From assembly GCA_018001015.1 (NCBI GenBank), contig JAGNIV010000005.1, forward strand, positions 62,001-126,000: a stretch of 64,000 bases of DNA, written 5' to 3'. The position numbers and the translations under genes are program-made. Origin of the DNA: Phenylobacterium sp. (GTDB taxonomy: Bacteria; Pseudomonadota; Alphaproteobacteria; Caulobacterales; Caulobacteraceae). This document shows positions 18,043 through 28,322 of this stretch, piece after piece (position 1 is the stretch's first letter; each line of letters opens with the position of its first letter). The notes beneath the pieces are model-generated. The model had not been told where the DNA came from. It saw nothing but the letters and a program-made list of their open reading frames with translations, and ran no database searches.

Positions 18043-19158
18043 GTGACGAGAACCGCCACCGCCCTCACCCTCGCCCTGGTCGCGACCTTCGCCCTTGCCG
18101 GTTGCGGCAAGAAGCCCGCGGTCAAGGAGAGCGACTCCCAGCGCGCCCGCGCCGTCCGTGTGGTCAAGGTCGAGCCGCGCCAGATCATCGGCTCTCTCAC
18201 CGCCTCGGGGGTGCTGACCCCCCGCGAAGAGGCGGCCGTCCTTCCCGAAGTCACCGGTTACCGGGTGGCGCGGGTGCTGGTTGACCCAGGGCAGTATGTC
18301 CGCGCGGGCCAGACCCTGGTCCAGCTCGACGGCGCCCTGATCGCCGCCCAGGTTGAACAGCAAGGCGCGCTGGCCGCCCAGAGCGCCATACAGGCCGAAC
18401 AGGCCGAGGCTCAGGCCGCCCGCGTGAAGGGTCTCGACGGGCAGGGTGTTCTCTCACAGGAGCAACTCGATCAGCGTCGCTTCCAGGCTCGCGCCGCGCG
18501 GGCCACAGCCAACGCTCAGGCCGCCGGCTACAAGGACGCCCGCACCCGCGCCGGCAAGCTCGCGGTGAGCGCCCCTGTCTCTGGCCTGGTGCTGGAGCGC
18601 AATGTCCGTCCCGGTGAGCTCTCGGCCGGCGGCGCGACGCCATGGTTCCGGATCGCCCAGGGTGGCGAGATCGAGCTGCTGGCGGAACTCTCCGAGGAAG
18701 ATCTGGCCCGGGTTCGCCCCGGACAGCGGGTCAGCGTGGTGCTCTCCACCGGAACCAGCGCCGACGGCACGGTTCGCCTAGTCTCGCCGCAGGTCAACGC
18801 CCAATCGAAGCTCGGCACGGTTCGCATCCGCCTTCCGGTCCGCGCCGACATTCGTTCCGGCGGCTACGGCCGGGCGCTGTTCGCCGATGCCGCTGGCCAG
18901 AGCCTGGCTGTGCCGGAAACCGCCGTGCGCTACGACGCCGACGGCGCCAGTGTCATGGTGGTCGGCGCCGATAACCGCGTGAAGCGGGTTACGGTCCAGA
19001 CGGGTCCGCGAGGTTCCGGCCTGGTCTCGCTGATCAAGGGTCCGCCGGCCGGCTCCCGCGTGGTGCTGAACGCCGCGGCCTTCCTGCTGGACGGTGATAT
19101 GGTGCGGCCCAGCGAGGGCCCGGTTCCCACGCCGAAGGCCGCGAGCGTCAAGAAATGA
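18043..19158 (+). CDS. RND efflux periplasmic adaptor (membrane fusion protein)
   Basis: A 371-residue HlyD/AcrA-type adaptor starting at GTG 18043. The signal is lipoprotein-like (FALAGC, Cys22). The lipoyl/barrel-sandwich pieces flank a short helical hairpin: GSLTASGVLTPREEAAVLPEVTGY, then VLVDPGQYVRAGQTLVQLDGALIAAQ, the helical hairpin to about 165, and LAVSAPVSGLVLERNVRPGELS. It links the inner-membrane pump to the outer-membrane channel. Its stop overlaps the permease ATG by 4 bp. Confidence 0.94.
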   Translation: MTRTATALTLALVATFALAGCGKKPAVKESDSQRARAVRVVKVEPRQIIGSLTASGVLTPREEAAVLPEVTGYRVARVLVDPGQYVRAGQTLVQLDGALIAAQVEQQGALAAQSAIQAEQAEAQAARVKGLDGQGVLSQEQLDQRRFQARAARATANAQAAGYKDARTRAGKLAVSAPVSGLVLERNVRPGELSAGGATPWFRIAQGGEIELLAELSEEDLARVRPGQRVSVVLSTGTSADGTVRLVSPQVNAQSKLGTVRIRLPVRADIRSGGYGRALFADAAGQSLAVPETAVRYDADGASVMVVGADNRVKRVTVQTGPRGSGLVSLIKGPPAGSRVVLNAAAFLLDGDMVRPSEGPVPTPKAASVKK

Positions 19159-22100
19159 CCCACGCGCCGCAAGATCACGACGCCGGGGGCAACTTCCAGA
19201 TCTCCTCCTGGGCGATCCGCAACCCGGTCCCGGTGGTGGTGCTGTTCATCGCCCTCATCCTGGCGGGGTTGATTTCCTACGGCGGGCTGCCGGTGAAGCA
19301 GTTCCCCAACGTCCAGTTCCCGATGGTCAATATCACCGTGACCCAGTCGGGCGCGGCGCCCGGTGAAATCGAGACCCAGATCACCCGGCCGGTGGAGGAC
19401 GCCATCGCCGGCATCTCCAACGTCAAGAATATCTATTCGACCGTGACGCTGGGGGTCTCCACCACCAATGTCGAGTTCGAGCTGGGCGAAGACCTGCAGA
19501 AGAAGACCGATGAGGTCCGCTCGCGCATGGACCAGACCCGGGCCATTCTGCCGCGCGAAATCGACGAGCCGACGGTCACCCGTGTGGAGTTGGATAGCCA
19601 GCCGATCCTGACCTATGCCGTGGCCGCCCCGGCCATGTCCGACTCCGAGCTTTCCTGGTTCATCGACGACACCATCGCCCGCGAACTCCAGACCGAGAAG
19701 GGTGTGTCGCAGATCTCCCGCGTTGGAGGGGTGAACCGCGAAATCAATGTCATCATCGACCCCGACCGCATGGCGGCGCGGGGGCTCACCGCGCCCCAGG
19801 TCAATAACGCCCTGCGCGGCTTTAACATCGACGCGCCTGGCGGCCGTGTCGCGGTGGGTGGACGCGAGCAGACCCTGCGCGTGCTTGGGGCGGTCAATAC
19901 GCTCAACGCCCTGCGTGAACTGACCATTCCCACCGGTGGCGGGCGTTATGTGAAGCTGACCGAGGTCGCCGAGGTCGGCGATGGCGCCAGCGAAGTGCGT
20001 GGCTTCGCCCGCCTGAACGGGGCCCCGGTGGTCGGCTTCCAGGTCATGAAGACCCGTGACTCCAGCGACGTCGGCGTCGACGACGCGGTCATCAAGGCGA
20101 TCGCCAAGCTGGAGAAGGACCACAAGGGGGTGACCTTCACCCGCATCTTCTCCTCGGTCGACGAGACCCGCGCCAGCTTCCGCGCCACCCAACACGTGCT
20201 GCTGGAGGGCATGCTGCTGGCGGCCATCGTGGTGTTCGTCTTCCTGCGCGACTGGCGCTCGACGATGATCACCGCCTTCGCCATGCCGGTGTCGCTGATC
20301 CCCACCTTCTTCTTCATGAACCTGTTCGGGTTCTCGCTGAACGTCGTGACGCTGCTGGCCCTGACCCTGGTGGTGGGCATCCTCGTCGATGACGCCATCG
20401 TCGAGATTGAGAACATCGAGAAGCGGGTGGCCCAGGGCATGCGGCCATTCCAGGCCGCGCTACAGGGCGCCGATGCCATCGGCCTGGCCGTGGTGGCCAC
20501 GACGATGGCCATCGTCGTGGTGTTCATGCCGGTCAGCTTCATGAAGGGCATGGCCGGACAGTTCTTCCGGGAGTTCGGCCTCACTGTCTGCGTGGCGGTG
20601 CTGTTCTCCCTCGTGGTGGCGCGGTTGCTGACCCCGCTCATGGCCGCCTACCTCTTGAAGCCCGCCAGCCACCCGGTGGAGCGCAAGCCCTTCAAGGGCT
20701 TCTACCGCAACGCGCTGGAATGGTCGCTCGACCACCGGATCATGGCCTGCATTCTTGGGGGGGTGATGTTCTTCGGCTCCCTGTTCCTCGTGCCGATGCT
20801 GCCCCGGGGGTTCCAGCCAGCCGGTGACCCCGACTACATCTATGTGGACCTGCAGGGCCCGCCGGGCGCCACGGCCGAGTCCATGGAGGACGTCGCCCAA
20901 AGTGTCAGTCGCATTTTCGAAGGCCGCCCGGGCGTGCGGGCTGTCTTCGCCCAAGTGGGCTCGACCGCCGCGCGCGGTGGCCCCGGCTTCGGCGGCGGCG
21001 GCGGCGGCGGCGACCTCCGCAACGGCACGATAACCGTCCTAATGGACGAGCATCGCTCCTTTACCGGCGACGAGCTCAAGGCCCAGACCCGTCAGGCCCT
21101 GCGCGAGGTCCCCGACGCCCGCATCACCTTCCTCAATTTCCAGGGCTCGGCGGGGCTGCAGGCGATCCTGGCCAGCAACGATCCAGCCGCCTTGACCGCC
21201 GCGTCGCTGGAGTTGGAAAAACAGATGCGGACCATCGACATCATCGCCGACCCGCACGCCTCGGCGCCGCCGGTTGGTCCGGAGCTGATCGTGCGTCCGC
21301 GCGGCGCCGAGGCCGCCCGTCTCGGCGTTTCGGTGGACACCATCGCCCAGGTCGCCCGGGTCGCCACGGTGGGTGACATCGACGCCAATGTCGCCAAGCT
21401 GACCGTCGGCGAGAGGCGCATCCCCATCCGCATCCGCATGCCCGCCGACGCCCGCGCCGACCTGGAGCGGATAAAGGCCCTGCGCGTGCCCACCGCCACC
21501 GGAGCCACCACCACCCTGGACGCCGTGGCCGACGTCAGCTTCCAGGCCGGCCCTGCCAAGATCGAGCGCCTGAATCGCAAGCGACAGCTCACCATCCAGG
21601 CCGAACTGAACGGCGCCGAGCTGGGAGACGCCTACAAGCGGGTCCAGGCCCTGCCGATCATGAAGAATCTGCCCGCGGGCGTGACGCCGGCCGAGACCGG
21701 CCAACTGGAGGCCCAACAGGAACTGTTTGGCTCCTTCGGTCTGGCGCTCTTCGCCGGTGTGGCGATGATCTACGGTGTTCTGGTCCTGCTGTTCCGCAGC
21801 TTCTTCAAGCCTGCGGTCATCCTGACGGCCCTGCCGCTGTCATTCGCCGGCGCCTTCCTGGGGCTGTTGATCTTTAACCTCTCGCTCTCGATCCCCTCCC
21901 TGATCGGCTTCCTGATGCTGATGGGCCTGGCGGCGAAGAACTCCATCCTGCTGGTGGAGTACGCCATCGAGCGCGAGCGCGAGGGCATCCCCCAGCGAGA
22001 CGCCATCCTGGAGGCCTGTCGCGAGCGGGCCCGACCCATCGTCATGACCACCATGGCGATGGCCGCCGGCATGCTGCCCACCGCCTTCGCCCTGGAAAAG

Positions 22101-22295
22101 GGTGCGGAGTTCCGTCAGCCCATGGCCGTGGCCGTGATCGGCGGTCTGATCACCTCGACCCTGCTTTCGCTGGTCCTGGTCCCGGTGGTCTATGAGTTGG
22201 TGGATGACTTCGAGATGTGGCTGCGGCCCCGCCTAGGCAAGCTGATCACCCCGCGCGAGGCGCCTGCTGCTGCGGCGCCCGAGGATCGGCTTTAG
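19155..22295 (+). CDS. RND efflux permease, HAE1/AcrB type
   Basis: A 1046-residue inner-membrane proton antiporter. Twelve membrane segments occur in the usual 1+5+1+5 layout with two large periplasmic loops. The TM4 proton-relay pair is present in LVVGILVDDAIVEIENIEKR (Asp-Asp), and the TM10 Lys in LMGLAAKNSILLVEYA. A (GGC)7 tract codes a run of glycines in the second periplasmic loop. It probably exports drugs or other amphiphiles together with the two upstream products. Confidence 0.96.
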   Translation: MTHAPQDHDAGGNFQISSWAIRNPVPVVVLFIALILAGLISYGGLPVKQFPNVQFPMVNITVTQSGAAPGEIETQITRPVEDAIAGISNVKNIYSTVTLGVSTTNVEFELGEDLQKKTDEVRSRMDQTRAILPREIDEPTVTRVELDSQPILTYAVAAPAMSDSELSWFIDDTIARELQTEKGVSQISRVGGVNREINVIIDPDRMAARGLTAPQVNNALRGFNIDAPGGRVAVGGREQTLRVLGAVNTLNALRELTIPTGGGRYVKLTEVAEVGDGASEVRGFARLNGAPVVGFQVMKTRDSSDVGVDDAVIKAIAKLEKDHKGVTFTRIFSSVDETRASFRATQHVLLEGMLLAAIVVFVFLRDWRSTMITAFAMPVSLIPTFFFMNLFGFSLNVVTLLALTLVVGILVDDAIVEIENIEKRVAQGMRPFQAALQGADAIGLAVVATTMAIVVVFMPVSFMKGMAGQFFREFGLTVCVAVLFSLVVARLLTPLMAAYLLKPASHPVERKPFKGFYRNALEWSLDHRIMACILGGVMFFGSLFLVPMLPRGFQPAGDPDYIYVDLQGPPGATAESMEDVAQSVSRIFEGRPGVRAVFAQVGSTAARGGPGFGGGGGGGDLRNGTITVLMDEHRSFTGDELKAQTRQALREVPDARITFLNFQGSAGLQAILASNDPAALTAASLELEKQMRTIDIIADPHASAPPVGPELIVRPRGAEAARLGVSVDTIAQVARVATVGDIDANVAKLTVGERRIPIRIRMPADARADLERIKALRVPTATGATTTLDAVADVSFQAGPAKIERLNRKRQLTIQAELNGAELGDAYKRVQALPIMKNLPAGVTPAETGQLEAQQELFGSFGLALFAGVAMIYGVLVLLFRSFFKPAVILTALPLSFAGAFLGLLIFNLSLSIPSLIGFLMLMGLAAKNSILLVEYAIEREREGIPQRDAILEACRERARPIVMTTMAMAAGMLPTAFALEKGAEFRQPMAVAVIGGLITSTLLSLVLVPVVYELVDDFEMWLRPRLGKLITPREAPAAAAPEDRL

Positions 22296-24304
22296 GCGGC
22301 GAAAACGCCCTGCAGCGCGTTCACCAGGGCGCGGGTATCCACTGGCTTGGGGACGCAGCCGTCCATCCCCGCTGAGAGGTACCCGCGGGTCTCCTCTGGC
22401 TGCACGCTGGCGGTGACCGCGATGATCGGGGTCTTGTCGCGACCGAGCTCCACTTCGCGCAGGCGGATGCTGGAGGTGGCGGTCACCCCGTCCATCTCGG
22501 GCATGTGGATATCCATCAGGATGGCGTCCCAGGCCCTGGACTCCCAGGCGGCCACCGCCTCCACGCCGTTGACCACGCACTCCGCAGCCAGGCCCAACTG
22601 CTCCAGCAGGGCGCAGAGCACCAGCCGATTGGTGGCGTTGTCGTCCACCACCAGGATACACAGCTTGTCGTCCATAGGCGCCGCGACCTCCGGCTCGGTC
22701 GGCGCCGCGCAGGCGGGCATGGGAACCTGCAGGGTGAAGGTGGAGCCCACGCCCAGCTCGCTGGTGAAGCCGATGGATCCCCCCATCAGCTCCGCCAGTT
22801 CCTTGCAGATCGCCAGACCTAGGCCCGCGCCGCCGAACCGCCGGGTCGAGGAGCCGTCGGCCTGAACGAAACGATCGAACATCGCTGTCTGCTGGTGGGC
22901 GGCGACGCCGATCCCTGTGTCGGTCACCTCCAGGGCGACATGGTCGCCGCGCAGGGTGAAGGCGGCGCGCACTTCGCCGACTTCCGTGAACTTCAGTCCG
23001 TTGGAGATCAGGTTGCCGGCGATCTGGCGCAGACGCGCGGGGTCCCCCAGCCGCCAGCCCCGGACCTCAGGGTCCACGGTCAACGTGAAACCAAGGCCCT
23101 TGTCGATGGCGATGGGGCCGTAGATCGCGTCCAGATCGCCGGTCAGGCGGTCCATGTCGAAAGGTTCGGGCACAATCTCCAGACTGCCGGCCTCGATACG
23201 GGAGATATCGAGAACGTCATTGACGACGCTCACGAGGGCCTGGCCCGATGCGCCGATCGTGGCAAGATGTTCCCGCTGGGAGGGGGTCAGTTCAGACCGG
23301 CTCATGATGTCCACCAGCCCCAGCACGCCGTTGAGCGGGGTGCGAAGCTCATGGGCCATCGTCGCCAGAAATTCGGACTTGGCGAGGTTGGCCGCCTGGG
23401 CCTGCAGAGCCAGGGCCTGGGCCTCCTCACGGCGAACCTCGGCCTCAGCTTCGAGCAATTCCTTGGCCACGGCCGCATCGCGGAAGGTGACGACCGCCTT
23501 GGCCATCAGACCGACTTCGTCGCGGCGGTCAGAGGCGGGAATCGGGACCGAATGGTCGCCGCCCGCCAGCCGGTTCATCACCCGGGTCAATCGCACGATG
23601 GGGTTGGCCATGCTGCGGCGGAGCGCCAGACCCATGACCGCGGCGCTGAGGGCGGCGAACAGAACGCCGAGCGCCAGGGCCGAGCCCATCGCTCGCATGG
23701 CCTGAGCCTTGCGCTCACCACTCGCCTCCAAAGCCCGCTGGCTCTGCGCCTGGATGGCGTCCAGCCCTTGCTCAGCCGGCGCGATCAGGTCGTCAGCGGG
23801 ACTGGCCGGGCCGACCATCTCCGCGGCGATAGACCGCGTGCCTTGCTGGCCGGCCAGCTCCAGGGCGCGGTCGACCGCCCAGTCATTCCAGAGGTCATAG
23901 GCCGACTGAGCCTGATCGACTCGCGCCTCGAGGCGAGGATCGCCGGCGGCGAGACTCTGAAGTTCGGCCATCCGGGCTTCGAAGCTCGGGCGGTGTTCGT
24001 CGGCGATACGCCGAGCGTAGAAGGGGTCGCCGGAGATGATGTAGGCGCGCAGTGAGCCTTCCTGTCGGGCCAGGGCGAAACGCGCGCTGCTGGCGGTGAC
24101 CGCCACCTTTTGGGCATGGCTGTCGTCAGCCTCGGCCTTCTGGACCACACTGAGGTTTATCGCCAGGACCACGCCCATGGCCGCGATGGCCGACAGCACG
24201 ACGGCGAAGGCCAGGGTAAGCTTCCACGTGGCCGGCAGGTTGTTCAGGCGGGCGGCAAGAGCCTGTCCTGCGGCGCCTGGGCTTTCTGTATCGCGTTCGG
24301 CCAC
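22292..24304 (-). CDS. Hybrid sensor histidine kinase with receiver domain
   Basis: A 670-residue membrane kinase starting at GTG 24304. Order: TM about 27-53, a helical periplasmic sensor (CHASE3-like in character) to about 200, TM about 206-228, HAMP to about 285, HisKA with H318 (MAHELRTPLNG), HATPase_c with N435 (ISNGLKF) and GGAGLGLAI, and a C-terminal receiver with D554/D555 (VVDDNATNR), phospho-acceptor D598 (LMDIHMPEMDG) and the KP motif. No cognate regulator is next to it. It converges on the RND permease with a 4-bp overlap of stops. Confidence 0.94.
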   Translation of the reverse strand: MAERDTESPGAAGQALAARLNNLPATWKLTLAFAVVLSAIAAMGVVLAINLSVVQKAEADDSHAQKVAVTASSARFALARQEGSLRAYIISGDPFYARRIADEHRPSFEARMAELQSLAAGDPRLEARVDQAQSAYDLWNDWAVDRALELAGQQGTRSIAAEMVGPASPADDLIAPAEQGLDAIQAQSQRALEASGERKAQAMRAMGSALALGVLFAALSAAVMGLALRRSMANPIVRLTRVMNRLAGGDHSVPIPASDRRDEVGLMAKAVVTFRDAAVAKELLEAEAEVRREEAQALALQAQAANLAKSEFLATMAHELRTPLNGVLGLVDIMSRSELTPSQREHLATIGASGQALVSVVNDVLDISRIEAGSLEIVPEPFDMDRLTGDLDAIYGPIAIDKGLGFTLTVDPEVRGWRLGDPARLRQIAGNLISNGLKFTEVGEVRAAFTLRGDHVALEVTDTGIGVAAHQQTAMFDRFVQADGSSTRRFGGAGLGLAICKELAELMGGSIGFTSELGVGSTFTLQVPMPACAAPTEPEVAAPMDDKLCILVVDDNATNRLVLCALLEQLGLAAECVVNGVEAVAAWESRAWDAILMDIHMPEMDGVTATSSIRLREVELGRDKTPIIAVTASVQPEETRGYLSAGMDGCVPKPVDTRALVNALQGVFAA

Positions 24305-24411
24305 AAAGGTCCCCGTCCGGGCGCAGGTTCAGACTGCGCGGAAGGGCAAGTTTTGCCTTTGGCCCTCTACACGGGGTTAAGGCGCAGCTTAGCGCCGCGA
24401 GGCAAACCGCC

Positions 24412-24427
24412 GCACCCTTCCGGGTGC
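24412..24427 (-). terminator. Hairpin downstream of threonine dehydratase
   Basis: GCACCC-TTCC-GGGTGC, 11 bases after the threonine dehydratase stop on the minus strand, followed by GGCGG and only a short T run. It may be a weak terminator or an mRNA 3'-end stabiliser. Confidence 0.4.
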
Positions 24428-24437
24428 AATCGGGTCG

Positions 24438-25415
24438 CTAGCTTCCCCTCAGGACCTTTGTGACGAGCGCCGGATCGACGTTGCCGCCAGAGAGGACCAG
24501 ACCCGTGGTCCCCGCGCCCCAGGCCCCGACCTTGCCCGCCAGCAGGGCGGCCAGACCGACCGCGCCGCCGGGCTCGACCACCAGCTTCAGGGTGGAGAAG
24601 GCGTAGCGCATGGCGTCAACCACCTCGGCGTCGCTCACCACGGCGATGTCGGCCACGGTTCGCTGCAGGATCGGGAAGGTCAGTTCGCCGGGGGCGGGAG
24701 ACTCCAGGGCGTCGCAGAGCGAGCGCGTGGCGGGTTTCAGGGTCTGGCGCGACCCAACCCGCAGCGAGCGCAGGGTGTCGTCGAAGCCCTCGGGCTCCAC
24801 CCCCACCAGCGCAGTGCTGGGGGAGAGCGCCTTCACCGCCGTGGAAACTCCCGCCATCAACCCCCCGCCGCCCACGGGCGCGACCACCACATCGAAGTTG
24901 ACCCCAAGCGCCCTGGCCTGGGTCACCAGCTCCAGTCCGACCGTGCCCTGGCCCGCGATGATGTCCAGGTCGTCGAAGGCCGGGACGACGATGGCGCCGC
25001 GTTGCGCTGCGATCTCGGCGGCGATGGCCACCCGGTCCTCGGTGAGGCGATCATAGAGCCGGACTTCGGCGCCGTAGCCGCGAGTGGCTTCCACCTTCAC
25101 GGAGGGGGCGTCGCCCGGCATGACGATCAGGGCCGGGATGCCCAGCAGCTTGGCCGCCAGCGCGACGCCCTGGGCGTGGTTGCCGGACGAGAAGGCCACG
25201 ACGCCGGCCTTTCGCTGCGCTGCATCCAGTTGGACCAGCCGGTTATAGGCGCCCCGGAACTTGAAGGCGCCTACCCGCTGCAGGGTTTCGGGCTTGATCA
25301 GCACCCGGCGGCCCAGGCGGTCGTTCAGCGCGGGGCTCTCGATCAGCGGCGTCTCCACCGCATGGCCCCGGATTCGGGTGGCGGCCGCCTGGATGTCGGC
25401 CAGGGTGACGCTCAC
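24438..25415 (-). CDS. Threonine/serine dehydratase (PLP fold type II)
   Basis: A 325-residue enzyme of the biodegradative (no regulatory ACT domain) threonine ammonia-lyase group. The PLP lysine is in [14 protein letters not shown], the substrate loop is [12 protein letters not shown], and the phosphate loop is [12 protein letters not shown]. The absence of a C-terminal regulatory domain points to catabolism or serine racemase-like use. It starts at GTG 25415, overlapping the VOC gene stop by 4 bp. Confidence 0.92.
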   Translation of the reverse strand: MSVTLADIQAAATRIRGHAVETPLIESPALNDRLGRRVLIKPETLQRVGAFKFRGAYNRLVQLDAAQRKAGVVAFSSGNHAQGVALAAKLLGIPALIVMPGDAPSVKVEATRGYGAEVRLYDRLTEDRVAIAAEIAAQRGAIVVPAFDDLDIIAGQGTVGLELVTQARALGVNFDVVVAPVGGGGLMAGVSTAVKALSPSTALVGVEPEGFDDTLRSLRVGSRQTLKPATRSLCDALESPAPGELTFPILQRTVADIAVVSDAEVVDAMRYAFSTLKLVVEPGGAVGLAALLAGKVGAWGAGTTGLVLSGGNVDPALVTKVLRGS

Positions 25416-25831
25416 GTGGCGAACACCATCGCGTCGTCGGCGAAGGCCTTGAATTCAAGCGCATTGCCGGATGGATCCAGGAAGAACAGTGTCGCCTGCT
25501 CACCGGGTTCGCCCTTGAAGCGGATCTGCGGCTCGATGATGAACCGGATGTTGGCCGCCTTGAGCTTGGCGGCCATCTCCTCCCACTGCGGCAGGGTCAG
25601 GATCGCCCCGAAGTGCCGGACCGGCACATCCTGGCCGTCCACCGCGCTGGTGGACTTGTGTCCAACCTCATCCGGCGACAGGTGGGCGACGATCTGGTGG
25701 CCGTAGAAATCGAAGTCGATCCACTCTGGGCTGGAGCGGCCTTCGGGGCAGCCCAGCAGGCCGCCGTAGAAACCGCGGGCCTCTTCGAGATCGCGAACGG
25801 GGAAGGCGAGGTGGAAGCGGGGCAGGGTCAT
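25412..25831 (-). CDS. VOC family protein (glyoxalase/dioxygenase superfamily)
   Basis: A 139-residue single-subunit VOC protein: [23 protein letters not shown] at the start, IVAHLSP in the middle and [16 protein letters not shown] near the end, giving a plausible His/Glu metal site. It is cotranscribed with the threonine dehydratase. The substrate is unknown. Confidence 0.85.
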   Translation of the reverse strand: MTLPRFHLAFPVRDLEEARGFYGGLLGCPEGRSSPEWIDFDFYGHQIVAHLSPDEVGHKSTSAVDGQDVPVRHFGAILTLPQWEEMAAKLKAANIRFIIEPQIRFKGEPGEQATLFFLDPSGNALEFKAFADDAMVFAT

Positions 25832-25890
25832 ATGGGCCTCTTAGACCCAAGACGCCGACCCCGCGAAGCGCCGATTTCGGCGGGCGCGTC

Positions 25891-25918
25891 TTGACGGCGG
25901 GGGCGCCTGGATGCTCTA
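25891..25918 (+). promoter_or_regulatory. Possible promoter for purA
   Basis: TTGACG (25891-25896) is followed 16 bases later by GCTCTA (25913-25918), resembling the Caulobacter housekeeping consensus TTGACG / GCTANAWC. It would give a leader of about 125 bases before purA. A small hairpin (CGCCGA-TT-TCGGCG) lies just upstream at 25869-25882. Confidence 0.35.
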
Positions 25919-26049
25919 CACCCGACGAACACGACCCTGGCGCCCCAGAGGCCCGGTCGCAGTTCCTAAAATCGGTCAAGTCCACCCGCCGAGTTGCCTG
26001 TCGAAGGGCGTGGTTGGATCCCCTCGGCGGGCTGCGAGACCGTATTCCA

Positions 26050-27336
26050 ATGGGTAATGTGACAGTTATCGGGGCCCAGTGGGGCGACGAGGGCAAGGGC
26101 AAGCTGGTGGACTGGCTGTCCAATCGCGCCGACGTCGTGGTCCGTTTCCAGGGTGGCCACAACGCGGGCCACACCCTGGTGGTGGGCAATCAGGTCTACA
26201 AGCTCTCCCTGCTGCCGTCAGGCGTGGTGCAGGGAAAGCTGTCGGTGATCGGCAACGGCGTGGTGGTGGATCCCTGGCACCTGCTGGAGGAGATCGCCAA
26301 GCTGAGCGGCCAAGGCGTCCAGATCACCCCGGACCTGCTGGTCCTGGCCGACAACGCCTCCCTGATCCTGCCCCTCCACCGTGACCTGGACCAGGCCCGA
26401 GAGGCTGCGGCGACCAACAAGATCGGCACCACAGGCCGCGGCATCGGCCCGGCTTACGAGGACAAGGTCGGCCGCCGGGCGATCCGGGTGGACGACCTGC
26501 GCGACCGCGACGCCCTGGAAGCCAAGATCGACCGACTGTTGGCGCATCATACCCCTCTGCGCCGGGGCCTGGGCCTGCCGGAATATGACGGGGCAGAACT
26601 GCTGGCCGCTCTGGAGGAAATCGCCCCGAAGATCCTCCCCTTCGCGCAACCGGCCTGGAAGCTGCTGGACCAGCTCGTGAAGTCGGGCAAACGGGTACTG
26701 TTCGAAGGCGCCCAGGGCGCGCTGCTGGACGTCGATCACGGCACCTATCCCTATGTCACCTCCTCCAACACCGTGGCGGGCCAGGCGGCCGCGGGTTCCG
26801 GCCTTGGGCCCAAGGGTCCGGGTTACGTCCTGGGGATTGTGAAGGCCTATACGACCCGCGTCGGCGAGGGACCGTTTCCCACCGAACTGTTCGACGACGT
26901 CGGCCAGCACCTAGGCACGGTGGGCAAGGAATTCGGCGTGGTCACCGGCCGTCCCCGCCGCTGCGGCTGGTTCGACGCTGTGCTGGTGCGCCAGTCTGTG
27001 GCCTTGAACGGCATCGACGGTATCGCGCTGACCAAGCTCGACATCCTCGACGGCCTGCCGACCTTGAAGATCTGTGTCGGCTACAGGCTGGGCGACAAGA
27101 CCTTCGACTACCTGCCGGCGGGGCTGAAGGCCCAGTCGGCCCTGGAGCCGATCTATGAGGAGATGGAGGGCTGGACCGAGAGCACCGCTGGGGCCACCTC
27201 CTGGAAAGACCTCCCCGCAAATGCGGTGAAGTATGTCCGGCGGGTCGAGGAGCTGATCGGAGCTCCGGCTGCCATGGTCTCCACCAGCCCGCAGCGGGAC
27301 GACACCATCATGGTGCGCGACCCCTTCCAGGACTGA
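26050..27336 (+). CDS. purA: Adenylosuccinate synthase
   Basis: Catalyses the GTP-dependent conversion of IMP and aspartate to adenylosuccinate in AMP synthesis. The ATG at 26050 gives 428 residues, the usual size; the frame is open further upstream but the real protein starts [18 protein letters not shown], the P-loop with the catalytic Asp. GGHNAGHT (His) follows at about 40. [34 protein letters not shown] and [10 protein letters not shown] are further signatures. Confidence 0.98.
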   Translation: MGNVTVIGAQWGDEGKGKLVDWLSNRADVVVRFQGGHNAGHTLVVGNQVYKLSLLPSGVVQGKLSVIGNGVVVDPWHLLEEIAKLSGQGVQITPDLLVLADNASLILPLHRDLDQAREAAATNKIGTTGRGIGPAYEDKVGRRAIRVDDLRDRDALEAKIDRLLAHHTPLRRGLGLPEYDGAELLAALEEIAPKILPFAQPAWKLLDQLVKSGKRVLFEGAQGALLDVDHGTYPYVTSSNTVAGQAAAGSGLGPKGPGYVLGIVKAYTTRVGEGPFPTELFDDVGQHLGTVGKEFGVVTGRPRRCGWFDAVLVRQSVALNGIDGIALTKLDILDGLPTLKICVGYRLGDKTFDYLPAGLKAQSALEPIYEEMEGWTESTAGATSWKDLPANAVKYVRRVEELIGAPAAMVSTSPQRDDTIMVRDPFQD

Positions 27337-27425
27337 CGAAAACGCCGGGCTCCGTGCGCCCGTCAAGGCGATCTTTACGGACGAGCCCCATATTGGGCGG
27401 AGCGTTCCCAGGAGCCTCCGCGCCG

Positions 27426-28259
27426 GTGTTCAACGAAGAGAACAAGCTCATTCAGCGCATGGTTCCCATGCTGCAGAGGGTGCTGATCGTTGATCCGGCG
27501 CCGGCCAGCGCGCGCCTGCTGGCCGACCTGATGCGTAATATCTCGGCTGGCCACCTCTGGAACGCCCCCAGCAATCGCAGGGGTCTGGAGGCCGCCGATC
27601 AGGTCAATCCGCAGCTCATCTTCGTGGAGCTCAGCGGCGTCAATGTTGATGGCGTCGACTTCGCACGCCGCGTTCGCCACAGTGAGATGAATTGCCGACA
27701 GGCGCCTATCATCATGGTGACCGCCACGGCCACGGCCGGCGCCATCCTGGGCGCGCGCGACGCCGGCGTGCACGAATTCCTACGCAAGCCCTATACGGCC
27801 AAGGATCTGTTGCGCCGCCTCGAGGCCGTCACCCTGCGACCGCGGGACTGGGTGGAGGCGGTGGACTATATCGGCCCCGACCGGCGGCGATTCAACTCCG
27901 GCGACTATACCGGCAAGCTCAAGCGCCGCTCCGACATTAAGACCACCCCGGACGCCGCCCGCATCACCCAGGCGCTGAAGATCTTGAAATCCGCCGTCTC
28001 GGCGGCGGCCAGCGATCCGAAACAGGCCCTGCGCTCGATGCAGGCGCAAGCGGCCGATCTGCAGAGAGCCGCGGTGGCGGTCGGCGACCTCAAGCTGGTG
28101 ACCACCGTGGCCGACTTCCAGCGCTATCTGACCGCCGCCACCGAGAGCGGGGTGCTGATCCCGCGCGAGGTGGCGGCCAAGGCCGCGCCTCTGCTGGCCC
28201 TGCTCCCGGCTGACGAACTCAGCCGCAAGCCATCCGACCGCGCGGTGGTCGCAATCTAG
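27426..28259 (+). CDS. Degenerate response-regulator receiver protein
   Basis: With the GTG at 27426 (CAGGAG upstream) the protein has 277 residues. Residues 16-130 form a receiver fold: VLIVDPAPASARLL, then LIFVELSGVNVDG, then APIIMVTATA and FLRKPYTAKDLL. The position of the phospho-acceptor Asp is a Glu (E68), and only one of the usual two N-terminal acidic residues is present (D23), so phosphorylation is unlikely. The C-terminal half has YIGPDRRRF and LKRRSD motifs and a helical Ala-rich region and is not a known DNA-binding domain. An ATG at 27459 is the alternative start. Possibly an adaptor that mimics the phosphorylated state. Confidence 0.75.
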   Translation: MFNEENKLIQRMVPMLQRVLIVDPAPASARLLADLMRNISAGHLWNAPSNRRGLEAADQVNPQLIFVELSGVNVDGVDFARRVRHSEMNCRQAPIIMVTATATAGAILGARDAGVHEFLRKPYTAKDLLRRLEAVTLRPRDWVEAVDYIGPDRRRFNSGDYTGKLKRRSDIKTTPDAARITQALKILKSAVSAAASDPKQALRSMQAQAADLQRAAVAVGDLKLVTTVADFQRYLTAATESGVLIPREVAAKAAPLLALLPADELSRKPSDRAVVAI

Positions 28260-28271
28260 TGCCCTGATTCC

Positions 28272-28310
28272 GAAGTTCGCCAGCGCCGATGGAGAGGCCT
28301 AGCGAACTTC
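28272..28310. repeat. Inverted repeat in rpoH downstream region
   Basis: GAAGTTCGC (28272-28280) and GCGAACTTC (28302-28310) are perfect inverted 9-mers around 21 bases. A GATTC (GANTC) site lies directly before the left arm at 28266-28270. Confidence 0.6.
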
Positions 28311-28322
28311 AGATCCACCACA

